DNA of 64,000 nucleotides from Cheilinus undulatus. Lineage: Eukaryota > Chordata > Actinopteri > Labriformes > Labridae. The notes under the pieces were generated by a model. It had not been told where the DNA came from. It saw nothing but the letters and a program-made list of their open reading frames with translations, and made no database searches. The translations under genes were made by a program, and so were the position numbers. Positions 49,501 to 61,500 of this stretch are shown in pieces. The stretch covers positions 10,435,030 to 10,499,029 of the forward strand of contig NC_054877.1 in NCBI RefSeq assembly GCF_018320785.1, written 5' to 3'. Every line of letters begins with the position of its first letter. Positions within the stretch are counted from its first letter, which is position 1.

Positions 49501-52500
49501 GGTTAGTTGAAGATATGAAACCACTTCCTATTCAAGATGTCCTTCCTTTTTCACACACTGTTCGCATGAAAAAGTTCAAGTACCAAAACAATGCAAATAA
49601 ACAACTTTTTTTGCAAATTAGAAAGTTTTCTTGGAGTTCTTTCTCAGACACACTTCCTTCAAACACACCTGCCTTATTAAATACATGTATAAACCTTTTT
49701 TCCTTTATGCACCACAGAGATGATAAGGTGATGTGTTGTTACAGTGACAGGATGTTTATAAGAGTTTATGGCCTGGAGACCTCTCATCCCATACCCTCTT
49801 GCCTGGAGCTTGTAATTTTCTAAATAAAAGCTCATGTTTGGTTCAATATGAGCCGTTTATACTTGTTCAGTTTTATGTCATCCTTTTCTCTGAACATATT
49901 CGGATCGCTCATGTCTGCACCATATCAAAAGTCCTGTACTGAAACTACGAATGCATGCGCCTTTAAGATATCAGATATCGTATAAATCTTTGCTATTTTA
50001 CTGCCTAAAAAACAACACTTATGCATACTGAGTCATCAACACGTACAAATTCATCAGCGGTGGATGCTTCGTGTGATGACGTCAGAGCGTGACATACCCG
50101 TGCCCAGGCCTAGATGTGTTGAGCAGTGTGAGTGCGGGCCAAAGGGGGGACAGGGGAGGAGGTCAAATGGGCTTCAGCATGGTTAGAATACGGCACGGTA
50201 CGGATGGCCTAGTGTGAGTGCGCCCTAAAGCTCTAAGAAACAATGATCTGTAAGTGTCACTGTTGTACAAATGCATATTCGTCTGAGTCAATTTTATTCT
50301 TTTTTCTGCCCAACATTAATTTTCTCTTCATTCTATAATGTTTTTGGCTTCATATCTTTAATCTTTTCCAGCTCAGCTTGCATCACACTTTTTCTTTCCC
50401 TCCTTAGCAGAAGTCTTTTCTTCCTGTAGGGTCTTTTTCTGTCTTGATAGAGCTACAGCGAATCATAACAGTAGAGCACTCATGCTGCTTCATTTACATG
50501 AAATCAATCACCCTCTTTTGACAACAATCCCTCTTTACATTCCCCCCCTAGTCATGTATAACAACACTTCCCCCAAAAGGCAAACGCCCCAGGCAGGCCT
50601 GCCCACAGAATTGCCTGGGACCCTGAAAAAGCAGTGAATGGGCCCTCCCCTCTTGCTATTTATTTACCATGACAATGCATGCATTTTGGACCAGTACCGT
50701 CATGGCTTACAGTTACTTCACTTTGGAGCTGAAAAATGTTGAAGTAATATTGGGTCTGATTTTGAAGTTGTTCAATCACGCCCCTTTTAACCCCTTTTCA
50801 CCACTTTTTCCACCCAATTGCCATCACTTTTTCCAACCACATTTTTTTTTACTTGTAGTAGCTTTTTTTGCTACTTTTAAACCATTTCCACCATTTTTTG
50901 CCACTTACAACCCTTTACAGCAGGTTTTTGCTACTATTAATCCATTTTCACCCACCATTTTTGTACTGTTAATCTATTTTTCTTTTTTTGCTACTTTTAT
51001 CACCGTATTGCCGCTTTATCTCATGTTTGCCATTGTTGCCACTTTTCATCTTTGTTTCCCTCTTTTTTCACTAATTTTTCCTACTGATACCCCATTTACG
51101 CAATGTTTTGCCACTTTTTGTTACTTTTAACCCATTTCACCAAATTGTGCCACTTTGCACTCATGTTCATAAATTTTAATGCAGCTTTTACCCATCTACA
51201 CAGATTTTTTTTTAACACCTTTAACCCATTTTTGCTCATTTTGTGCCACTTTTTAAGACATTTTTTGCCTTTTTAAACACTTTTCCTGCAACTTTTAACA
51301 GGCCCCTTCCACCTATTGACACTTTTAATCTCTTTTCGCGATTTTTTTTTCTTTTGGCAACTTTGGACCAAGATCTGTCCCTTTTATTATTTCACCACTT
51401 TCTTGCCCTTTTCACCACTTTTACCCCACTTTAGCCCAACCTGCTCTTTTTTCCCACTTTTAACACATTATTGCCACTTTGTCCACCAAAGTTGTCAGAG
51501 TTTCTTCTTCTTTTTTTGTAATCCAGACTTCTGACATTACTTTCTAAATGGTTGAGTCCAGTGTGCCCATCCACATTGTTATCATTACCTAAAAAAGGTC
51601 ATTCTGTCGTAAGGAATTGGGTATACATTCTGAAAAGGCTGCATTGCACCACAGCATAGATAAATAGAGGTAATTTTTATTGCTCTGATAAGCATGATTG
51701 TTATCTAGGTTTAAAAAAAAAAAAGGTTTATGGGGGACCGTGCCCCTGGTCAGAAACTCACCAGAGACATTTCACTGTTCTTCATTCGGCTGTCTACTCT
51801 GAGCATGGCGTAATCCTCCGGCTGAAAAGACCGGAGAGAGAAAGTTACAGAACATGAACACAAAAGAAAAATAAAAAGAATCGAATACAATAAAATATTA
51901 ATGACAGCTGTCTATGAACTGTAAATGTTTGTTTGTTTGAAGCTGCAGCAGCCTGTAATCATCGGCCTCTGCAGCAGACACTACTGCTGACTTCCAGCGG
52001 CTCCACCCGTCCCGGAGGCGGGTGTGTCAGGGTGGTTTGTGTAAACCCTGCAGGTTATTGTTCACAGCAGGAGAGTGTAAGTCTCTGTGTGTGTTTGTAC
52101 CGTCACTCTGGGGTCTGTGCTTACAGAGTTGAGTCTCCTGAAGGAGGCCTGTCTGGAGAAACTGTTAATTTCCTCCCTGGGAAGAAAAGACAATACATTT
52201 AGAAGATTTTCAGAGCAAGAAACAAAGTATTTCTAAGTTTCTACATCATGTAGTGTAAATATGGGCTTACGTTTTTTCGCTGAGCTCCCTCTCCAGCTTC
52301 TTGTTTCTGTGCCGGTGGTAGCGGTTGACCAGCAGGACGACAATGATTAGGACCATGATCAATGCTCCAGCTGAGGCCCCGATAATGATCAGCAGCTGTT
52401 TGTCAATAGGCTGCGTTTGCAGAGATTTTTCTGGAACAAAAAAGATGAAAAATGTCTCAATTCAACTTAAACAAACAAGTTGCATGCACCAGTTTGAATC

Positions 52501-55500
52501 CTAAAGGAGCACATTTCTATGTCTATGCCTACCACAAGGGGGCAGCAAATTTCTTTAAAAAGTCCAAATCAAAAAGAGAAAGTTCTTGGTGGTTAAACCT
52601 CCATTTCTTTCATGATTTAAAGTCTCCACCCTCTCATATCCTCATTATAAAATACAGATAATCAGTTAAGTGTCTGATTTTTATCCTATCTGATTTTAAC
52701 CACCTATAAAGTCTTAAATTTCCAGCTCTTACCAGTGACAGTCAACTTGTACTCTGTGTTTCCTGCTCCCACGTTGTTCCTGGCCTCACACTCATAGACC
52801 CCGCTGTCATTCATACGAAGAGCCCGCCCAAACACAAGCCTCCCTCCAATCACAGATGTCCCATCAGGCAGGTCTCCTCCTCTCCTATGGACATTGGAGG
52901 TAAATGTCAACATTCATTTTAAAACAATGTGTCACAGAGGTTACCAGAGGGTAAGAAATACAAAAGTGATGAGTCAGGGCTTGAAACAAAAGCTGTGACT
53001 CACTTTAAGTTATTAGGAAATGAAATAAACAAAACAATGTTGAAGTATTTCTGTTGAAATGTAGAAAGAGGTGACACAGTAGTGTGCAATGGCATCTGAT
53101 ATGAAACAATGGCTTGGATTACAGAAGTTTTTTGGTTGATTTAACACGACACAGGATCAGGTTCAGTGCAAAGTGCAACCATCAATTCACCTGCAGCCAA
53201 AGTAAGAACCTGCTGAGCTTCCAGCCGGCGCCCATTGATCTAAAAGACTGAATAAATATCAGGTTTGAAGGATTTAAAGGAGGTCCATCTACTGAGTCCA
53301 ACACAGAGAAGGTGAAGACATTACAGGCTGCATAATGGAGAGCCAGTTTCTGATCAGGTCCACAGAGAGGACTCATGTTGCTGCTGGTTTCACTGAGCTG
53401 CTGCAGCTTTTTAAATGCTGCCCCCCCCCCCGAAAACTGCAACCTGCTCAAGTTTCTCCTCTCCAAACCCCACCTAGCTCCTCTAACCAGCCTTTTATCT
53501 CACAGTCACAGGCAGAGATTGAATCTGACACAGAGAAGATGGAGGAAAATGATAGAGATAAGGTGTGTAATCCACCTGTAGCAGCCAGAAAAGTTCCTAG
53601 TCAATGCAAGGAGTCGCAGGTCGGCATATATTGTTACCTTAATGCAGAGCCTGAAATTTGAAGCAGCTAAATAGAGTGTTAAAACTCTATATAGAATGCA
53701 TTTTACAATAAATGTACATGCTATCATCCTGATTACAGGCCAAAAAGTAAACACAGGTACTCAGAGCTTAAAAATTATAAATGAATAATAAAACAAAGAG
53801 TGGATGGCTGTTCAACAACAGCGAAAATTTCCAAAAAAACAAAAAGATTTATGTATTTTAGTGTATATACAGTGTTTACAAAAAATATTCACCCCTTTAG
53901 ATGTTTGACCCTTGTACTGATTTCATAAATCAGTCATGGTCAATATATGTTCACTTTTTGAATGAACGAAACACAAAAAACTCTTAAATTTTAAAGTAAA
54001 AACAGATTTCTACAGAGTGATGACAGTTAAATAAAACTATGTAAAGTAAAATAAATGATAGCATAAATATTCACCCCCTTTAAAGTGATTGACCTAATTC
54101 AACAGAAGTCCAGACAACTGGTGCTATTAGTCTCACAATTAGTGAAACAGGGATCACCTGAGTGTTGTAAATGTGTCTCAAGTGATTGTAGTAAAGACAC
54201 TTGTGTCTGGAAGGCCCAGTCACTGATTACTCAGTATTCCTGGCTACCATTACACCATGAAGACAAAAGAGCACTCAAAACAACTCAAGAGAAAAGGTTA
54301 TTGAAAAGTATAAGTCAGGGGATGTATACAAAAAAAATAAAGGATCTGAACATTCCCCTGAGTTCAGTTAAATCCATCACCAAGAAATGGAAGGAATATG
54401 GAACATGTGTAATTCTGCCTAGATCAGGCCATCCTCACAAACACACCGTGTGTGACCGTGCTAGTGAGAGAGGCCACCAAGACACCTATGACTGCTCTTT
54501 TTTTTTTTCTTTTTTTTTTTTAAAGATTTATTTTTGGCCTTTATTGGATAGGACAGTGGATAGAGTCGGAAACATGGAAGAGAGCGTGGAGAGACATTCA
54601 GGAAATTGTGCCACAGGCCGGATTGGTCACCTGTGCACATGGTGCGTGCCTTAACCACTCAAAGGATGTTTGCTATCAGGGAAGTTTGCCTTCCTCTTAG
54701 GGCATGCGTTGGTTTTCTTCAGGTTTCTTCCCATAGGCCAAAAACATGTTCATTAGGTCCACTTCATATCTCCCTCAGTGAGCAAAGAAACAACGGTGGT
54801 GGACGGCTCCTATCCCTGCGCTGCAGGACAGAAAGATTTAGAAAATCTTTCATACCATCAGCTATCAGACTTTATAATTCTACAGTAAACAGATGAGAAT
54901 CCCAGACGAGTGACTTTCCCTTCGGGGATGAATAAAGTTCTTGTATTGTATTGTATCGTACTAGCTGCCAGTCTGGGGTATATCCTGTCCCAGTGACTGG
55001 CTCAAGCCACAATCCCAATTGGGATAAGCAGTTTGGATTATGGATGGAAGGACTTTTCTGACAAAGTATCTAAAAGTGTATCTTTACTTGACCAAACTTG
55101 ATTTTCCACTCTTTTTACATCACCCAGTGTAAAGAAATGAAAGTCTTTACACCAGTGTTTGCAAAGTTGCTTTCTTTCTACTACACATTTGCTGAAATAC
55201 TGACACATTTCACAGACTTGTTCATGGACTTGAACAATCCTGTCCACACAGTATGAGTTTGTACTGATGTGTACACAGAAGGGTCTGAAGGGTTGAAACA
55301 GTTTCATCTAAAATCATCTTAATATTTCTAGATTGTGCCATGAATGAATTATTTTTCCCTCAGCATGCAGCATTGGACCGGTGTGTTCAGTTGCAGCAGT
55401 AATGGCTGCAGCCGTGTCTCTAATTAAAGCCCAGACCCTGTGTTTTAGCAGACATTACAGTGATATTTAAAGCATGGCTCTATGATTAAGTGCTTAGCAT

Positions 55501-58500
55501 GTGTCTCCTGCTCTTCCTCGTGTTGTGTTCTCCCTTGTGTGAAAATATCTCCCTTACTCCTTTTCTGAATTTAAATTGGGCAACATGACACCAGAAGCTT
55601 TTATTCTGCTGTGAATTGAGCTCGTTGAGAAAAACGCCCTCCTTTAAATTCAGTGCACACTTCTTTGTTGTTCGCAGGTGTGTCGTCTGTGTGCATATGT
55701 GTTAGCCGTGGCTTATTTATGTTTGATGACACATTCCAGTGCCATGTAAAGAGCAAATTAAAACAGCACATGTAGCATTACAGAGGGCTGGATTCATATG
55801 TATTTGTCTGGTTCTTTGTGTCAGGCAGACAGATTCAAACCACAGATATGTATGAGCAGCAGACAGGCTGATGATAGTACCGTGTCCAGGTGAAGTTCTC
55901 AGGTTTGGGGTGTCCTCCGCTGCTGCACACCAGCTCGGCTCTCTCCAAACCTGCAAACCAGTCAGCCCTCGTAGCAGAGATGGTGGCATCCGGAGGATCT
56001 GGGAGAAAAATCAGAGGCATAAGTAGATTATAAGATGTGGCAATTTGTTTCTAAAGATATTTTTGGGCCATCTATGCCTTTATTAATAGAGGAGGGTGGT
56101 GGGTAGAATCAGAAACAGGGATGAGAGAGCAGGGTAGAAACATGCAGGAAAGATGCCACAGGCCATACTTGAACCAGGACCCCCAGCGTACATAGGGTAC
56201 GACCGAACCACTAGGCCATCTGAGTGTTCCAAGATGTGGCACATTTTTGCCTCTTTTCCCACAAAGACAAGTTTTTCTCAGAAATGGCATGGTCATTTTT
56301 TGCAACTTTGCACCCTGTTTACATTCTGCATTAACAATGCAATTTGGGCATTTGAATACCAAGCAAGTACATGCATTTACCCAACACATTAATATTACAT
56401 CTTCAGTAAAGGCCTGATATCAGGACTCACTTACCCACCTCCTTTACAAACAACAGCCCAGAAATACAAACATACATCTATGGCTCTCTTCCCATGGCTT
56501 GGTATCCCCACATGCCGTGCACAGTGAAACTGCTGGTAATAACAATGCACGGAGGTAAATTAGCCATTAGCTTAGAGGCCAGGCAGTGCCTCTTTAGCAG
56601 CTTTTCTCCCTTATGTAAGCAGGGGTACTGGTTAGATTAAAGTGATCACTTAATTCAACTCAAGACAAGTTATGAGCGAGTTGGGATGTGTCTAAATTGA
56701 GAGGAAATTCCCATCACACCTGGAGAGGCTGAAATGACTGTAAATAAAGCTCTGCTTTGTTTACAAGCAGAATACCACAGATCATGCCAGCTGACGGCGT
56801 GGCCTGTAAATGATGCCAGTATGTGTTGTGTCTGCACAACCACAAAAATCTGGACTACAGAGGTGGGGCCAGAAGAATTAAATATCTGGGGTTTAGTCCA
56901 AATTTAGGAGGAACCCAGGACAGGCTTATCAGGCAGTTGTAAGCAACATTTCAAGCTATTTAAATACAACTTCATGGGGTGTAGATGGCCTCGGGGTTTT
57001 ATGGCGGGCCCCATGTACAAGGGCAGCCTGGGTTCAAGTCCAGTCTGGATTCAAGTCCAGTCTGAGGCTCCTTTCCTAGATGTCACCTCCAGACTTTCTA
57101 GTCCCTGTTTCTGACTCCATCCACTGTCCTCCTCTGTGACTAAGGGCATAAAAGCCCAAAAATAATTCTTAAATACAACTTCAGATTTAAAAAGTCAATA
57201 AATCTTTACATTATTTGGGCGCAAAAACATCATCTTTCAGAAATTAAATTGTTCTGAATGTGTCATAAATATTGATAAACCATAACTCAACATGCTGAAG
57301 ATAAAAAAATTGAACTAATTCTTAATAATTTGCACAACTGCCCCCTTAAAAGGGGCAGAAACTGTCTGATGTTTTCTTTTTTGTTACAAAACATTGGAAG
57401 GGTAGGAATCTAGTGTAAAAGGTTAAATCAAAACTTTTTATAAAAAGTAAAATAATAAAAAGAAAAGTGGTGTTCTAGATATGTATTCATTTATAAAAAT
57501 GCAGAAAATGTTATTATTTGAAACAATGTTTAATAAAAATAAGTGAATAAAAAGCCCAACTGGCTACGAGATTAAAAATTTATGTTGTGGTTAGCAGGAT
57601 CTGTTGGTTTAGTATGACTGATTTATTTTGTCATTTATCTACCATAACTCACAGCAGTAACAGTCTTCTTATCAGTCTCAAAGATTTAGGCTTTAATGCC
57701 CCATAATCCACCACTTTACTCCACTCAAGGCCGCCCCTAAGTGGGGATAAAGGGAGGAGCTTTCTGGGGCCCAGCCAAACTGGGGCCCATGGAGGCCAGC
57801 AAAATCATGGTTAAGTGTAAGGGGACAAGCAAATTTTATATTTAACCTGAATAATCAAACTTATCAAGGACAATTTGATTTCAAAATTAATGAAATGCAG
57901 TTAAAATGGGCATAAAAAGTGGTCATAAGGGGTTAATAGTTACATAAATGGGATAACAGGGGCAAAACTGAGAGGAAATGGCAAAACAGGCAGAAAAAAA
58001 AGTGGTGAAAATGGGTAACAAACAGCCAAATTAAATTCTAAGTAACAAAAATGGGTAGAAAGTGACAAAACAGGCAGAAAAAATGATTGAAAATGGGATA
58101 CTAATGGCAAAAATGGACTTTAAGTGGTGAGATGGATTTTAGGTGGCAAAATGGAAATAATAAATAGTGAAATTTAGCTAAAATTAAGATGTTGGTAGTG
58201 GCAACAACAGGTTAACAGAAGCAAAAAAGGGCAGAAAGTGACAAAAATGGGTTTCAAGTGGCAAGAAAAGCAGGTAAAATGGGTTAACAGTGCCACAATC
58301 AGTTAAAAGTGGCAAAGGTAGGTTTATAGATGCCATATGTGCAGAACGAGTCTTGAAAAGGGGTTAAAAAGAGGCAAAAATGGGCAGGTGAAAAAGTGTA
58401 AAGGGGTTAAAATGCGTCAAAGGTGTTAAGACTTGATGAAGAATGGCACCAAGAGTAGCAGAGATGCTACAGCTACATACATACATTGATACTATGAGGG

Positions 58501-61500
58501 AATGAGGGTAGGCCTATTCTCTGGGTTTGTCAGGGGCCCAGCCAAATCTGTTGGCAGGCCTGGCTCCACCTATGTGGATGAAGACATCACAGACCACCTC
58601 CATATGCAGCCTGAGCACACAGAGGTCCATCCAAACAAAGTATGAAGGATTATAAGATTCCCAAAATAGATACAAATCCCTGTTCATACATCCCTGTTTT
58701 TACATGTCTAAAAAGGAGGCCTGAGGGTCTATCACATTCTTTAATTGCCAGCCCTAAAACTCAGCTACAGGGAAGCTGCAGCTCCAGAGCACTAAGGCTG
58801 AGGACTAGGAACTTGCAAGAGAGCTGAAGGTTGATAGCCAGTCTTGTGAAGGGAGGACTGGCCGAGGTAGACCAGCTAAGGGAACTGCAGCATTAACTAT
58901 TGGTAAGTTTGGGATAAATGGCAGAAGAGACAGCAGCAGGATAAATGGGAGAATGAATGACACAGTTTGGGAGCAGAACAAGGGAGGAAAGTGTTTTGCT
59001 TCTCCACACAAGAAACTGCTGGAGTGCTGCATACTGACTGTCTTCAGCATCAAGAATAAGAAGGAATATGTTTTTGGTAAGGATATTCCTTGTTGCTATG
59101 AGTAGTTAGGTCAGGATTTCAGTTTGATTGCCAGGTACAGGAGGGGTAGGATGAGTATTTTGTTACAGTCATGTCTCTGTGGCTTCCTTTTTAATCCTGC
59201 ATCCTATGTGTTTTTGTTACAGAACATGTGCTTTCTGTTTGACATGCTGCACCTCTAACTCCAGGATGTTGGAGTTAATTTCTTCGCTGGTGCATCAGGT
59301 CAGCATGAATGAATCCAGCTAGGAACTTCAGCAATGTTAACAGAGGTTAATTACTTCATTTCATGTCAATGAAGTTAAAAACACACGTAGGATGTTCATC
59401 AGTGTTGAAACTGTCACCCATATGGAGGTCAAAGTGAGTTCAAGGGAGCGCAGCCTTTAAATAAACACTGATCAGGTGAATTCAGAATAACTAATGAGTG
59501 ACAGAGAGCAAACAATAACTAATCAAGGGATAGAAAATCAAACCAGGAAGTACACCAAACCAAGATAGTAAAATAGTGATCCTTGTTTTTTCTTAATATG
59601 ATCTGTTGCTTTAAACTGTAAATATGAGGCAGATTGCATAGGGCTGCTCTTGTGCATTATCTTAGTAATTTAAAGTCAGACTAAGTCATCCACTCTTAGA
59701 TGTCACTGACTCTGAACAAAAAGCTTTTTTTCTCACACTGAGATCCCTGCACTCTGACTGCACTAACTATGCTGTTAGAGGAGGATTGTAAACTTTCCCA
59801 GCAAGGGATCAAACTTGTCAATACTGTCTAATGTTTAGTCGACTGTTACCCATTTATTTCCCAGAAGGAAGGTTAAGCTGAACAAATATGTGAAGAGAAG
59901 AAATAAATGTCATTAGCTGAATTAACCACAAAGGGGAGAGGCTTGAATAACCCCACTGAAGCCCAGTGGAGAATAGAAAACTGAGGATACTGAATGCTAT
60001 TTCTAACTAAAGAGAAACTTTAAGCAGATTATAACATGATTATAGAGTCAAAGCTGCTCTGCAGGTCTCTTATCCTGACACAGTGCAATCAAACTAATTG
60101 ATCATTTATTTTATTTCAGGAAACTGTAAGAAACTGGTGCCTGACTTAGGGAGAGCAGCATTTAGCTTCTTTGTGCTCTTTGCTTAAAGAAGAGGTTCTG
60201 GACAACTGGTCTGGCCTCAGGACTCATCACTACCTTGGTAGTGAGAAATGGTGATGCAAATTTCCAAAATCTGATTTAAAAAAGTGTCAATTTTAGTTGT
60301 TTTCTAGAGTTTACAAGAAACGATCAGGTTATCATGAGAAGAGCAGCTTTTTGTAGAAGATGACAAAATAAATTAAAAAAAAACAATCTAATTATTCTCA
60401 TGGCAAAATAAAGTGAAATAAAATTATGAATGCATGTTCACTGCTGGCTTCTGTACATCACAGACTTCTTGACCCATTTTTCAATCCAGGGACACATGAG
60501 AGACCTACACAGAAAACAGCCGTCCAACCCACTTTTGGGTCCCAACCCCCCCGCAGAGAACCTCTGCAAATAAAACAAATCTTGAAAGGACTATCACAGA
60601 GGTTAAAAAAAAAAACCATTAAATTAAAGGTTTGTGGACGGGAAGACAGCTCAAGGAAGTATGAAATACCTTTTTCAAACCTTTCACTTTTGCTTTGCAG
60701 TCTGATTGACATGTACATCCTTATGAGCACCAATAAAAATGACAAGCTGTCACATTTTCCATGCCACAAAAATATTTAATACCACGCATTTTTTCAACAA
60801 CTTTCTGGTTTATTTCAGTTTGGCATCGAATGGCGACCTCTGGACTAAGGATGTTCCTAAGCGTCTGTTCGGCTAAACGCTAACCTAAAATTTGTTTAAC
60901 CAACTAATCTAAAGAGGAGAAAATCCCTACAAAACAGTCAGATTCCTCACAGGGCCATTGTGTCAGTGGGTGTGTGTGCTTGATACAGCGCGGCTAACAT
61001 TAAAAGCTAACACCGCCAGCCTTCATTCCTCTTTGCAGATTATTATCGGGCTTTGATGTGTGGTTTCTTTTACTTTGGTCAAGTAGTTATATGTGAGTTC
61101 AACCCTCGACAGCCCACATACTACTTTATTTCCATTTGCTTCATAAAAATCTGTCGTAACGCGCTGTTCCTACTACAAGCTAACTGCTAAGCCACCGCTG
61201 AGCTTCTCTTCTATTCTCATATTCTCATATGAAGTGCGTGGGAAAGCTCAGACAGGAAGGCAGGGACCATTAACTGAAGCTACAGCGGCCTCTACTGGCA
61301 AGAGGTTCATTACAGTTTAAAAGAGGAGTATAGACCAGGATTTCAGGCCCAGGTTTATATAAAATGAAAGGTAATTAGTTTAATCTTGCGCCAGACAATT
61401 TGATAAATAATTCTAACCGTTTGACCAGTTAGCCACGCACATCTGCTCTGGAGTTGTAAAATGAAGCAGAAGAGCAAGAAACTGAAGTGTCTTGAGTGTC

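Noticed and set aside
50669..51534. 153-codon and neighbouring frames rich in Phe, Pro and Thr
   Set aside because: They are translations of the degenerate CCACTTTTAACCC array, which also occurs inverted at 57.7-58.6 kb. No domain or splice logic.
54085..54654. 189-codon ORF starting with Tc1-like sequence
   Set aside because: Only the first part resembles a Tc1 transposase start; the rest reads through a SINE. It is a dead transposon chimera, not a host gene.
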